A stretch of DNA of 64,000 nucleotides from an uncultured Blautia sp. (GCA_934371915.1 CAKROE010000002.1:1-64000), one strand, 5' to 3'. Shown: positions 37,270 to 45,032, numbered from the stretch's first letter. Notes: generated by a model not told the origin, from the letters alone. Numbers and translations: made by a program.

Positions 37270-38486
37270 ATCAGACACCCGCATCTGAACGGGTACATAT
37301 CAGTTTTTTTGGAAAAAGAAATGCCGGAAAATCAAGTGTCATCAATGCCGTGACCGGGCAGGATCTTGCCATTGTTTCGTCTGTTCGGGGTACAACAACT
37401 GACCCCGTATATAAAACCATGGAGCTTCTGCCCCTTGGTCCTGTCATGATCATTGATACTCCCGGAATCGACGATGAAGGAGAACTCGGTGCACTCCGCG
37501 TCCGCAAAAGCTATCAGGTACTGAATAAGACCGACATTGCCATTCTGGTTGTCGACAGTACGACCGGTAAAGGTAAGGAAGAACTTGCCCTGCTGCATCG
37601 TTTTCATGAAAAAGGAATTCCTTATCTGGTTGTTTATAATAAAATCGATCTGCTTTCGGGCGAAGAAGTCAGGGATCTTGCCATGTCTGTCCGGGCAGGC
37701 GAAGTTCTGGTCAGCGCCGCAGATGGTATGAACATTCAGGAACTGAAAGAAAAAATTGCCACACTGAAACCTGAGGACACACACAAATATCCGCTGATTC
37801 AGGATCTGATCAAGCCGCTGGATCTCGTCATCCTTGTTGTCCCGATCGACAAAGCTGCACCAAAAGGCCGCCTGATTCTGCCACAACAGCAGACGATCCG
37901 CGATATTCTGGAACGGGGAGCACTGTCGCTCGTTGTGCGGGATACCGAGTTAAAAAGTACTCTGGATCATTTTCTGTCGCAAGGTGTCTGTCCGAAGCTG
38001 GTTGTTACAGACAGTCAGGCTTTTGCCCGTGTCTCAAAGGATGTGCCGGAAAATATCACTTTAACTTCGTTTTCGATTCTTTTTTCAAGATATAAAGGTG
38101 AACTGGAAACACAGCTTGAAGGTGTGGCTGCACTTTCTTCCATTCAGGACAACGATCATATTTTGATCGCAGAAGGCTGTACACACCACCGCCAGTGCGG
38201 AGACATCGGAACCTGCAAGATTCCGGACTGGATTCGCAATTATACAGGTAAGAAACCTGTGTTTGAATTTACTTCCGGCACAGAATTTCCTGACGATGTT
38301 TCTTCCTATAAAATGGTGGTTCACTGTGGCGGCTGTATGTTAAATGAACGCGAAATGAAATATCGCATTGCCTGCTGCCGTGACCAGGGTGTACCGATCA
38401 CAAACTATGGTCTTTTGATCGCGCAGGTGACCGGTATTCTGAAACGGAGTCTCGGCCCGTTCCCGGAAATGCAGAAACTGGTGTGA
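37260..38486 (+). CDS. hydF: [FeFe]-hydrogenase H-cluster maturation GTPase HydF
   Basis: 408 residues. The GTPase domain has FFGKRNAGKSSVINAV, SVRGTTTDPVY, DTPGIDDEG and YNKIDLL. After a dimerisation domain, the C-terminal cluster domain has EGCTHHRQCGD and the HCGGC motif about 50 residues later, the Cys/His set that carries the [4Fe-4S] scaffold. HydF delivers the di-iron subcluster to apo-hydrogenase. The partner maturases hydE and hydG are not next to it. Confidence 0.96.
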   Translation: MGMNQTPASERVHISFFGKRNAGKSSVINAVTGQDLAIVSSVRGTTTDPVYKTMELLPLGPVMIIDTPGIDDEGELGALRVRKSYQVLNKTDIAILVVDSTTGKGKEELALLHRFHEKGIPYLVVYNKIDLLSGEEVRDLAMSVRAGEVLVSAADGMNIQELKEKIATLKPEDTHKYPLIQDLIKPLDLVILVVPIDKAAPKGRLILPQQQTIRDILERGALSLVVRDTELKSTLDHFLSQGVCPKLVVTDSQAFARVSKDVPENITLTSFSILFSRYKGELETQLEGVAALSSIQDNDHILIAEGCTHHRQCGDIGTCKIPDWIRNYTGKKPVFEFTSGTEFPDDVSSYKMVVHCGGCMLNEREMKYRIACCRDQGVPITNYGLLIAQVTGILKRSLGPFPEMQKLV

Positions 38487-38581
38487 AGTTTGTTTATATT
38501 TCGTTTCTAAAATGACCGGAAAAATTTTAACTTAGTTTCACAAAGACATAACATTTTGGGATTATACTGGAAATTCGTAAG

Positions 38582-38617
38582 AAAAAGCCGGATATAATTT
38601 TGCAGACCGGCCTTTTT
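38582..38617 (+). terminator. Intrinsic terminator after hydF
   Basis: AAAAAGCCGG and CCGGCCTTTTT form a stem with a 15-base loop and a T-rich end, about 95 bases after the hydF stop. Confidence 0.8.
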
Positions 38618-38673
38618 ATAAAAGGGATTTATTTTTCAGGGAGAATATTTATTTAAATAGGAGGATTTATTTT

Positions 38674-39531
38674 ATGAAATTTACAAAAATGCATGGAATC
38701 GGCAACGATTACGTATATGTAAACTGTTTTGAGGAGACCGTCACCAATCCGTCTGCTGTCGCAAAATTTGTCAGTGACCGTCATTTCGGTATCGGTTCAG
38801 ACGGACTGATTCTGATCAAACCATCCGATGTCGCAGACTGCGAGATGGATATGTATAATCTGGACGGTTCTCAGGGTGCCATGTGTGGAAATGGCATCCG
38901 CTGCGTTGCAAAATATGCCTACGATTACGGCATTGTCAATAAGACAAGCATTTCCGTTGCCACAAAGAGCGGAATCAAATATCTGGATCTGACCCTCGGC
39001 GAGGATGGCAAGGTTGCTCTTGTAAAAGTCAATATGGGCGCACCGATTCTGACTTCCAGACAGATTCCGGTTGTTTCTACCAAAGAACAGGTAATCAATG
39101 AACCTCTGAATGTGGATGGCGAAACTTACCGTATCACTGCTGTCTCTATGGGAAACCCACATGCAATCGTATACATGGATGACCTGAAAAACCTTGATAT
39201 CGAAAAGCTCGGTCCGAAATTCGAAAATCACATTGATTTCCCGGATCGTATCAATACCGAATTTGTAAAGGTCATCGATCGCCATACACTCCAGATGCGT
39301 GTCTGGGAACGTGGTTCCGGTGAGACACTTGCCTGCGGCACGGGAGCATGTGCAGTTGCTGTTGCTTCCACTCTGAATGGACTGGTAGATGAGGACAAAC
39401 CGGTTACTGTAAAACTGCTTGGCGGCGATCTTCAGATTCTGTGGAACCGCCAGGAAAATCTCGTATACATGACCGGTCCGGCAACGACTGTGTTTGATGG
39501 AGAGATTGATGTGACATTTCTGGAGAAATAG
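38674..39531 (+). CDS. dapF: Diaminopimelate epimerase
   Basis: 285 residues, usual length. The two catalytic cysteines lie in MCGNGIRCVAKYA (about 70-82) and LACGTGACAVAVA (about 218-230). It turns LL-DAP into meso-DAP for lysine and for MurE of this same window. It has an AGGAGG site and stands alone. Confidence 0.97.
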   Translation: MKFTKMHGIGNDYVYVNCFEETVTNPSAVAKFVSDRHFGIGSDGLILIKPSDVADCEMDMYNLDGSQGAMCGNGIRCVAKYAYDYGIVNKTSISVATKSGIKYLDLTLGEDGKVALVKVNMGAPILTSRQIPVVSTKEQVINEPLNVDGETYRITAVSMGNPHAIVYMDDLKNLDIEKLGPKFENHIDFPDRINTEFVKVIDRHTLQMRVWERGSGETLACGTGACAVAVASTLNGLVDEDKPVTVKLLGGDLQILWNRQENLVYMTGPATTVFDGEIDVTFLEK

Positions 39532-39538
39532 CAAACTG

Positions 39539-39562
39539 AAAGGGGATCCATCGATCCCCTTT
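39539..39562 (+). terminator. Hairpin after dapF
   Basis: Perfect 10-bp arms AAAGGGGATC and GATCCCCTTT with a 4-base loop, 8 bases after the stop. The following tract is only weakly T-rich. Confidence 0.65.
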
Positions 39563-39668
39563 CAACCCCTGGTCGGAAAACGCAAAAATTCTTCATTTAT
39601 CAAGTATGAAATGTATAGAAAATGCCGGGATTCTTCGTTTTCACATCATGAGGATTTCTCGCTATTTT

Positions 39669-39985
39669 GCCATTCTATTAGTTCAGTTGACCAGCTATCG
39701 AATAACACAATTCTGAACCATCCAGTTTCGAGCTATTTTTTGACCTACAAGCAAGTAACTTTCCTCCAGGCCATCCAGTTTTTCTTAATTTGTGGACTCT
39801 GAATCTACTTATTGTCTTCAAGGTCATCCGTTTTCCTCAATCCTCGTTGGTCTCTTGACACCTTACTCCTCTCCTGGTCATTTCAGCCCCTGATTTCTGT
39901 GGACTTCCCAACAGCTTACTCTTCTAACGGTCATTCCGGCATCCGATTTTTCCTTCTCAATAAAGTTGGTATATTCCTGTCCTAC
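39669..39985. repeat. Degenerate ~53-bp tandem repeat array
   Basis: The motif G(T/C)CATcCagttt recurs at about 39669, 39718, 39770, 39823, 39877 and 39930, spaced 49, 52, 53, 54 and 53 bases. Within each unit a TGTGGACTC-like core and a CTTACTCTTCTCC-like end also recur. The period is not a multiple of three and both strands contain stops, so the array is not coding. It fills most of the ~500-base dapF-aroE gap; the 63-codon frame inside it is likely spurious. Confidence 0.55.
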
Positions 39986-40057
39986 TCCACTCAGAACTCT
40001 TGAACCCTTCCCCTCTCCATTCGTCACGCAGCTTCTCAAGCCGTATATTCTCTCTTC

Positions 40058-40924
40058 TTATGAAAAATATTTCTCTTTGATGATCTCAACCGGCATTTCT
40101 TCTCCGGTCCAGAGTTTAAAGGACGCAGCTCCCTGATACAGAAGCATGTACATACCGTTTCCGGTTTTGCATCCGGCTTCTTTTGCTTCGCGGAGAAGTC
40201 TTGTCTCCTGCGGATTATAGATTACGTCAAATACAAACAGATCTTTGTGGAACATGCTGGTATCGGTGATGATCGTTCTGTCTACGTTTGGTGCCATACC
40301 TACGGAAGTACCGTTTACAAGGATCACACTATCTGCGATGGATGCACGGAGAATTTCCGGATCATCGAAATCATGCAGAGTAACCTTGCATTCTGTACGC
40401 TCATTTAATTTGGCAACGATCTCTTCTGCTCTGCTGAAGAAATTGTCTCTTACGTTGAATACGTTGATCTCAGCTACGCCATCCAGTGCAGCCTGTACAA
40501 GGATTGCTGTTGCAGCTCCGCCGGCACCGAGAAGTGTCATCTTTTTGCCGATGATGTCGACACCATTCTCAGCAACGGCTCTCATAAATCCAACACCGTC
40601 TGTCGTGTAAGCTGTCAGTACGCCATTGTCGTTAACGATGGTATTACATGCTCCGGAGATCTCGGATGCAGGAGATACTTTGTCAGCAAGTTTGCACATG
40701 ATGTTTTTGCCCGGCATGGTGATGTTCCAGCCTCTTGCTCCCATTGTGCGAAGTCCCTGAACGGCTTCCGGCATTTTATCCTCCGGTACGTCAAATGCAA
40801 GATATGTATAATCCAGCCCGAGCTGATCGCATGCTTCGTTGTGCATTTCCGGGGAAACGCTGTGTGCGACCGGGCTTCCAAGTAAACATAATAATCCGGT
40901 GTGTCCTGTGATATGTTTTGACAT
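40058..40924 (-). CDS. Shikimate/quinate dehydrogenase, YdiB-like (copy 1)
   Basis: 288 residues. It is closest in style to YdiB: GSPVAHSVSPEMHN is the substrate Ser loop, ITMPGK holds the catalytic Lys, LLGAGGAATAI is the Rossmann dinucleotide loop and FNVRDNFFSRAEEI resembles YdiB. The usual YNTDG is TYTTDG-like here (AYTTDGVG), changing the catalytic-site Asn to Thr. It probably acts on quinate, shikimate or a related ring acid with NAD(P). It is separated from copy 2 by the integrated element. Confidence 0.88.
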   Translation of the reverse strand: MSKHITGHTGLLCLLGSPVAHSVSPEMHNEACDQLGLDYTYLAFDVPEDKMPEAVQGLRTMGARGWNITMPGKNIMCKLADKVSPASEISGACNTIVNDNGVLTAYTTDGVGFMRAVAENGVDIIGKKMTLLGAGGAATAILVQAALDGVAEINVFNVRDNFFSRAEEIVAKLNERTECKVTLHDFDDPEILRASIADSVILVNGTSVGMAPNVDRTIITDTSMFHKDLFVFDVIYNPQETRLLREAKEAGCKTGNGMYMLLYQGAASFKLWTGEEMPVEIIKEKYFS

Positions 40925-40986
40925 AATCCATTTTCCTTTCCGCGTCTAAAAATTTGGCAATTTTCTCTTGCCTGTACATGTGGTTT

Positions 40987-41015
40987 ATTATACACGATTT
41001 AAAGTGATAAAGCAA
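40987..41015 (-). promoter_or_regulatory. Promoter of the copy 1 dehydrogenase, within the left att repeat
   Basis: On the minus strand TTGCTT (41015-41010) and TATAAT (40992-40987) are separated by exactly 17 bases, 62 bases from the start codon. The -35 box, spacer and two bases of the -10 box belong to the 26-bp direct repeat that bounds the element. Confidence 0.8.
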
Positions 41016-41016
41016 G
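40991..41016. repeat. Left 26-bp direct repeat (candidate attL)
   Basis: Identical to 51590-51615, beginning TACACGATTT and ending AAAGCAAG. Sequence flanking it differs on both sides from the other copy, as expected for site-specific recombination ends. Confidence 0.75.
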
Positions 41017-41057
41017 GCTAGCTTTTATCATGTTTCGTCTAGTGCCGAAAAGCCTGT

Positions 41058-41077
41058 AAAATCAAGGGTTTGCGGAC
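41058..41077. repeat. Second left-end repeat
   Basis: AAAATCAAGG-TTTGCGGAC recurs at 51555-51574 with one mismatch in 20 bases, same orientation. It may be part of the att region or a recombinase site from a related element. Confidence 0.5.
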
Positions 41078-41124
41078 TTCTGAGCATTTTTTATATTTCG
41101 TCTGGTTTCGTCTTTTTTCTTTCA

Positions 41125-41148
41125 TTTGGCATAAAATTTGGCATAAAA
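41125..41148. repeat. Integrase arm-type tandem repeats
   Basis: Two exact copies of TTTGGCATAAAA in tandem. Similar tandem pairs occur at 51493-51515 (TTTGGTATAAA) and 52026-52045. Position near the ends suits arm-binding sites of the integrase N-terminal domain. Confidence 0.6.
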
Positions 41149-41158
41149 TTGTATTTAA

Positions 41159-41189
41159 AAAGCCACACCCTAATAGTAAGGAATGGCTT
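41159..41189 (-). terminator. Terminator after the integrase gene
   Basis: On the minus strand AGCCA...TGGCT with an inner CCT/AGG pair is followed by TTTTAAA. Confidence 0.6.
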
Positions 41190-41195
41190 TGATTA

Positions 41196-42407
41196 TTACA
41201 TCACATTTTCCAGTTTTTTTATTTCGTTCTGTACTCGAACTTTATCGACATGATTGTAGATTTCCATTGTAACTGCTATATTTGAATGTCCCATGATTGT
41301 TTGCAAAACTTTTACATCCATGCCGGACTCAGCACATCTGGTGCAAAATGTATGTCTTAAGATATGGGGACTTATGTGTGGTAGTAGTTCCGGCTCTCTG
41401 TGCTCTTTTTCTGCTCTGGCAATTTCCATCTTGTTATAAGCCTTGACAATTCCGTCCAGTGCTTTACCAAAATTGCGGTTATTCATCGGTGTGCCATTAC
41501 GAGTTAAAAACACCAGCCCTTTTTCTCCATCAACTTTCTGCTCCTTTCCTCTTTTGCCAAGTATGAGATCAAGCTCTTTCTGCTTTATCAGGGCTTTCTT
41601 TGCATTTTCTGTCAATGGTATATCTCGTTTCCCTGAATTGCTCTTTGTTGGCGCAAAACGATAACAATAACTCCCCTCGCTAGTTCTGTAGACAAGCTGT
41701 CTATCTATATGTACAATATTATTCTTCAGGTCTATACGATCTGCCGTTAAACCTATCGCCTCACTGATTCTCAGTCCTGTTGACAGTAGAAAGAGAATTA
41801 ACGGATAATGCACGCACCATGTATTATTGTCCCTTATAAACTCTAACAAAGCCTCCTGTTCCTTTATTGTTAAAGCTCTTTTATCTGTAGGTTCTGTTTT
41901 TATTTCACGTCCACAATCAGCACATGGATTTTTTCTGATGAGATCATTTTTTACTGCAAATTGCAATACCATAGATAAAAGTGTTTCATATCGTTTAATT
42001 GAACTTGCTTTTGCGCCTTTACTTCTGAGGTCTGCAATCCATTTCTTAATATGATATTGTTTAATCTGAGCTATTTTCATATCAGACAGTAGACTGGTTT
42101 TTATATTGGCATTCCAATGAATAGTGTAATTAATTCTTGTCGATTCCCGGATATTGCTTTTGGATTCCATAAATACATTAAAGAGCTGATTCAGCGTTAA
42201 ATCACCGCCCCGGCTGTCAATTCCATCTGCAATATCTTTTTGTATTTGTTGCTCTTTTCCTCGTAATTCCTGTAAAGTAACTGCATATATTGTACTTCGC
42301 TTTCCTAAAGCATCCGTCCATCTATAACAGTAGCGACCATCTTTGTTTTGACTTTCGCCAACTTTCAGCACTCTACCCCTGCCGTCTACTCTCTTTTTTC
42401 TTGCCAT
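41196..42407 (-). CDS. int: Tyrosine-type site-specific integrase
   Basis: 403 residues, Tn916/phage-like. An N-terminal arm-binding domain (RVLKVGESQNKDGRYCYRW) and a SAM-like core-binding domain (about 65-170) precede the catalytic domain with Arg in LSTGLRISEAIG, HILRHTFC, and the nucleophile Tyr in TMEIYNHVDK. All catalytic residues are present, so it should be active. It is the outermost gene, reading outward, with AAGGAG ahead of its start. Confidence 0.96.
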   Translation of the reverse strand: MARKKRVDGRGRVLKVGESQNKDGRYCYRWTDALGKRSTIYAVTLQELRGKEQQIQKDIADGIDSRGGDLTLNQLFNVFMESKSNIRESTRINYTIHWNANIKTSLLSDMKIAQIKQYHIKKWIADLRSKGAKASSIKRYETLLSMVLQFAVKNDLIRKNPCADCGREIKTEPTDKRALTIKEQEALLEFIRDNNTWCVHYPLILFLLSTGLRISEAIGLTADRIDLKNNIVHIDRQLVYRTSEGSYCYRFAPTKSNSGKRDIPLTENAKKALIKQKELDLILGKRGKEQKVDGEKGLVFLTRNGTPMNNRNFGKALDGIVKAYNKMEIARAEKEHREPELLPHISPHILRHTFCTRCAESGMDVKVLQTIMGHSNIAVTMEIYNHVDKVRVQNEIKKLENVM

Positions 42408-42432
42408 ATTTCCACAACTCCTTTATTACAAA

Positions 42433-42454
42433 AGGGCAGCAGTTTCGCCGCCCT
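42433..42454 (-). terminator. Terminator between the microprotein operon and int
   Basis: AGGGCGGC-GCTGCCCT on the minus strand followed by TTTTG. It partly separates int from the genes upstream. Confidence 0.65.
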
Positions 42455-42463
42455 CTGATCTGT

Positions 42464-42571
42464 TTAATCTTCTTTCAGATAAAGATACTGTAAGAGCTTG
42501 TACACTCTTTTCAACGTGTTTTCTGTCTTCACTTTATCCAGTAGTTCAATAATCTTTTCTTTGTAATCCAT
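42464..42571 (-). CDS. 35-residue microprotein
   Basis: MDYKEKIIELLDKV... ending in RVYKLLQYLYLKED, with CTGGAGG 8 bases before the ATG. It is predicted to be helical and highly charged. It resembles short tails found on XRE-type regulators of Lachnospiraceae elements and is similar to the microprotein encoded just upstream. The longer frame to 42652 ignores this start. Function unknown. Confidence 0.6.
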   Translation of the reverse strand: MDYKEKIIELLDKVKTENTLKRVYKLLQYLYLKED

Positions 42572-42575
42572 AGTA

Positions 42576-42686
42576 CTACCTCCAGTACCTTTTCGGAATA
42601 TCAGATATAATAAGATAAATGTACCGCAAAATCTTCTCTGACTGGATTGCATTGAGCATTTCTGCTATTTCTTCTCTATAGTTCAT
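42576..42686 (-). CDS. 36-residue microprotein, paralogous to its neighbour
   Basis: MNYREEIAEMLNAIQSEKIL..., with CAGGAGAAAAACA upstream of the ATG. M(D/N)Y(K/R)E(K/E)I and the spacing of Leu/Ile match the 35-residue protein downstream. Its ATG overlaps the stop of the 99-residue gene (ATGA), so the three are translationally coupled. Function unknown. Confidence 0.6.
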   Translation of the reverse strand: MNYREEIAEMLNAIQSEKILRYIYLIISDIPKRYWR

Positions 42687-42982
42687 TGTTTTTCTCCTGT
42701 TGCTGTCGCATTTTCTTTGTACTTCTTAATTAGTAAGTAATTTGATAAGTTAAGTATTCTTCTAATATCGCCACCATTATTTAAGCCTAAAATATTCCAT
42801 ATCAGAAAAAATCTATCTCTATCTTCTTCGGACATTTTCTTGCGTGTATCTTCCTTACTTCCCTGCGAAAGAATTTCCGCTGCTTCAAGGGTACGCTGTA
42901 AGAAATATCTATCCTTATTCGTTTTGACAACTTCTGCAATTGCTTCTCTACAAGGAACCTGAGTCAAATCACATCTCTCCAT
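42683..42982 (-). CDS. 99-residue hypothetical protein
   Basis: Starts MERCDLTQVPCREAIAEVVK; mostly charged helices, with RDRFFLIWNILGLNN and IRRILNLSNYLLIKKY as hydrophobic patches. No family was recognised. It overlaps the upstream 180-residue gene by 14 bases and the downstream microprotein by 4. Confidence 0.65.
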   Translation of the reverse strand: MERCDLTQVPCREAIAEVVKTNKDRYFLQRTLEAAEILSQGSKEDTRKKMSEEDRDRFFLIWNILGLNNGGDIRRILNLSNYLLIKKYKENATATGEKQ

Positions 42983-43511
42983 CGTTTTTTTCCTCCTGTT
43001 CTTGTCTCTTATATACCGCTTTTGCAGTCCCGTAAACCTGTTTCAACAGCTCTAAATCTGTAATACGTAGCGAAAAATTAATGACATCCTGTTGCATGAT
43101 TAAAACAGCTTTCTGATTGTAAAAAGTATCTCTGTCCTTTTCGGCTGTCTGCAATTTGGCTTTGAGGTCTGTAATAACCTCAGATGCAAGCGGCTGTGGT
43201 GTGTCTGCTTTATCCGGCACACCCTCTGAAAGCGAGTCAAGTTGTTTCAGTGCATCAAAATAAGCCTGTGTTCTCAGTCCATCGCATAAAGTTGTAAGTT
43301 GTTCGTCAATTTCTTCCCGATACGAAGCAGCTGCATCTTGTTCGAGTTTTTCAATAGCTTTCTGTAGCTTCTGCGGCTTTCCCCTGTAAACTTTCTTGAA
43401 CTGTTCAACCCGTTCTGGCAGGATGTTGTTATAGAAATCCTTCCACAGTGAAACCTCTTTTTTATCGAGTTCCTTTGTAATTCTGTCTTCGTAATATTTT
43501 GAGTAATTCAT
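42969..43511 (-). CDS. 180-residue hypothetical coiled-coil protein
   Basis: Starts MNYSKYYEDRITKELDKKEV. Long Lys/Glu/Gln-rich helices around residues 40-80 and 115-145 predict coiled coils. No catalytic motif or membrane segment was recognised. Part of the coupled minus-strand run between the integrase and the small RNA at 43.7 kb. Confidence 0.65.
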   Translation of the reverse strand: MNYSKYYEDRITKELDKKEVSLWKDFYNNILPERVEQFKKVYRGKPQKLQKAIEKLEQDAAASYREEIDEQLTTLCDGLRTQAYFDALKQLDSLSEGVPDKADTPQPLASEVITDLKAKLQTAEKDRDTFYNQKAVLIMQQDVINFSLRITDLELLKQVYGTAKAVYKRQEQEEKNDGEM

Positions 43512-43515
43512 GATT

Positions 43516-43611
43516 TCATTCCCCCTTCTCTAATCCGTGAATATAGTTGCATACTGTGCCGGTGATAAAACCTCCTGCAAAAATCATAAGAACGTCCACT
43601 ACTGATATCAT
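43516..43611 (-). CDS. 31-residue single-span membrane peptide
   Basis: MISVVDVLMIFAGGFITGTV, then CNYIHGLEKGE: one hydrophobic helix with a short polar tail. It has AAAGGAACGAAC upstream and lies 4 bases before the 180-residue gene. It resembles tiny DUF3789-like proteins of integrative elements; a toxin-like role is possible but unproven. A small RNA is transcribed from the opposite strand just upstream of it. Confidence 0.6.
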   Translation of the reverse strand: MISVVDVLMIFAGGFITGTVCNYIHGLEKGE

Positions 43612-43635
43612 TTTTTTGTTCGTTCCTTTCTTTTG

Positions 43636-43664
43636 TTGATTCGAGGGGAATGAACTGCTATAAT
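43636..43664 (+). promoter_or_regulatory. SigA-type promoter of a small RNA
   Basis: TTGATT and TATAAT with a 17-base spacer on the plus strand, opposite to the surrounding genes. Confidence 0.75.
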
Positions 43665-43670
43665 GTTCAC

Positions 43671-43742
43671 AGCCCCTCATTTGCGTGTTTGACGGGTTAC
43701 CTTGCCCCTATCAGAGTTGCCGCTCTGGTAAGGGGTTTTTTA
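43671..43742 (+). ncRNA. ~72-base antisense small RNA
   Basis: It begins about 7 bases after the promoter at 43636-43664 and ends at the intrinsic terminator CCCCT-CAGAG/CTCTG-AGGGG (43705-43735) followed by six T. There is no open reading frame. It is antisense to the leader between the 64-residue gene and the 31-residue peptide gene, so it may control that peptide. Confidence 0.65.
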
Positions 43743-43751
43743 TTGAATTTG

Positions 43752-43946
43752 TCAAAGTAAACATTCTTTACGCTCCCTTCTTCTGCCATGCTCTGCATCC
43801 ACCAGGGGACGAAGTAAAGCAAGTTCTTGATCAATCTGTTGTAACTCTTCCTCGTATTCTGGAAGCCAGTCAGTGCCATTATGCGTTAAAATATACGTTT
43901 TTCGATTTGCCAACTGAATGTATCTCAAAACTTCTTCTGCTGTCAT
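43752..43946 (-). CDS. 64-residue hypothetical protein
   Basis: MTAEEVLRYIQLANRKTYIL followed by a Glu/Gln-rich helix. Overlaps the 107-residue gene upstream by 4 bases (ATGA). A 60-codon frame in another phase (43697-43879) is likely a shadow. No function recognised. Confidence 0.65.
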   Translation of the reverse strand: MTAEEVLRYIQLANRKTYILTHNGTDWLPEYEEELQQIDQELALLRPLVDAEHGRRRERKECLL

Positions 43947-44266
43947 ATCGGTTGTACCTGGGATTTCCCGAAAAAGCTCGCCTTATAAGTAGCAGAATCG
44001 CCCCGGCTTCCCCAGATCAAGACTGCACCAAACAGTGCCTTGCTTCCGTGAACGACCTCGAATCCGGCTTTTTTCCATCCATCCCAAGTATTTGTTGCCT
44101 CTGTGACTCCTGCTGCATGTTTTGCATCTTCAATTCTCTTTGCGTTGATTTCTTCTGCCTTTGCAGATAACCATGCTCTGTGAAGTGCTTCTGCAAATCT
44201 GATGTCCTTTGTCTTACGATAAACCTTCCATGCTTTCAACATAATCTTACTGAGACTGTACTTCAT
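43943..44266 (-). CDS. 107-residue hypothetical protein
   Basis: MKYSLSKIMLKAWKVYRKTK ... FAEALHRAWLSAKAEE at the N-terminus, then a Trp-containing region NTWDGWKKAGFEVVHGSKALFG. The first half resembles small proteins common in Lachnospiraceae mobile elements. First gene of the minus-strand run leading to int; GGAGG lies close to the start. Confidence 0.65.
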   Translation of the reverse strand: MKYSLSKIMLKAWKVYRKTKDIRFAEALHRAWLSAKAEEINAKRIEDAKHAAGVTEATNTWDGWKKAGFEVVHGSKALFGAVLIWGSRGDSATYKASFFGKSQVQPI

Positions 44267-44427
44267 TATGCATTCCTCCTTTGTTTTTCAATGCCTCTCA
44301 GCCCTTCAAGCATCTTCCTGACTATTGATATGCCCTATTGCGATTCTCACAGGTATATGGCTTGAAGTATTGGGGGCTTTCGGCTCTCCCGGCTGTTGTC
44401 TGTTCCCTTGAACTGATTATATTATAG

Positions 44428-44520
44428 TATATTGTACCCGATATATCAATAGAAATACCTACCAATATTGTACCCGATATATCTTTGCTATTTTGTGCAA
44501 CTTGTATATTGTACCCAATA
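44428..44520 (+). promoter_or_regulatory. Three evenly spaced operator-like repeats
   Basis: TATTGTACCCGATATATC occurs at 44430-44447 and 44466-44483 and a variant TATTGTACCCAATA at 44507-44520; starts are 38-41 bases apart. They lie between divergent genes and ~60 bases before a ribbon-helix-helix-like gene, whose product may bind them. This is an inference from position. Confidence 0.5.
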
Positions 44521-44577
44521 GCATTATTGAATATAATTAAAATACTTATATCAAACTTTTCAGAAAGAAGGTGCACC

Positions 44578-44796
44578 ATGTCAGATGAAAGCAAAGTAAG
44601 CAAAGCGCAGCAAAAAGCAGTTGCTAAATACATGAAAAACAATTACGATGAAATCAAAGTTCGTGTTGAAAAAGGTAAACGTGAAATTATAAAAGCAGCA
44701 GCAGAGCAAGCAGGTGAATCCGTAAACGGCTACATCAAAAAAGCTGTAGATCAGCGGATGGAACGTGAAGCTGCTGACAATGACCCAGTGTTTTAG
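44578..44796 (+). CDS. Arc/ribbon-helix-helix-like DNA-binding protein
   Basis: 72 residues from the ATG at 44578 (AGAAAGAAGGTG upstream). DEIKVRVEKGKREIIKAAAE and ESVNGYIKKAVDQRME match the beta strand-helix-helix pattern of Arc/MetJ-type repressors. Basic N-terminus with Lys/Gln. It is the only rightward gene in this part, set divergently from the minus-strand operon, and is a good candidate for the element's repressor. Confidence 0.78.
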   Translation: MSDESKVSKAQQKAVAKYMKNNYDEIKVRVEKGKREIIKAAAEQAGESVNGYIKKAVDQRMEREAADNDPVF

Positions 44797-44820
44797 TAAA
44801 TGCCTGATATGATACAAAGC

Positions 44821-44849
44821 TTGAACATTTGTTCTGAATATGTTATACT
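44821..44849 (+). promoter_or_regulatory. Promoter of tandem small RNA 1
   Basis: TTGAAC and TATACT with a 17-base spacer. The whole 29-base box matches the promoter of small RNA 3 at most positions. Confidence 0.75.
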
Positions 44850-44855
44850 AACAGA

Positions 44856-44941
44856 AGTAATTTGAGCTACGCTGATGTAGGCTTAAGACATAGGTCAACA
44901 CCAGAACATTAAGGCTACTGTTTCATACAGTGGCTTTTTTG
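44856..44941 (+). ncRNA. Tandem small RNA 1
   Basis: About 85 bases from the predicted start to the terminator GGCTACTGT/ACAGTGGCT plus T-run (44913-44941). An internal GCTAC/GTAGG stem lies near its 5' end. No coding potential was seen. Confidence 0.65.
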
Positions 44942-44965
44942 TTGCCTGTATGTTATACTGTACAT

Positions 44966-45032
44966 GGGTAATTTCTCATTCTTTGAATGAACGAAAATGA
45001 AAGGACTGTCTTGCTATCAGGCAGTCTTTTTT
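44966..45032 (+). ncRNA. Tandem small RNA 2
   Basis: About 67 bases. A TGTTATACT extended -10 box at 44951-44959 precedes it; the -35 is poor. It ends with GACTGTCTTG/CAGGCAGTC plus a T-run (45004-45032). The bases after its terminator (TTTTTTGTTGC) repeat those after small RNA 1, which shows a tandem duplication. Confidence 0.55.

Noticed and set aside
39611..39802. 63-codon plus-strand frame in the dapF-aroE gap
   Set aside because: It lies within the degenerate 53-bp repeat array, has no good ribosome binding site and looks like chance translation of repeats.
39669..39985. CRISPR array
   Set aside because: There are no exact repeats separated by unrelated spacers; the whole ~53-bp unit is degenerate.
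44322..44642. 106-codon minus-strand frame over the operator region
   Set aside because: It would cover the operator repeats and the RHH gene start on the opposite strand; no ribosome binding site and low-quality composition.
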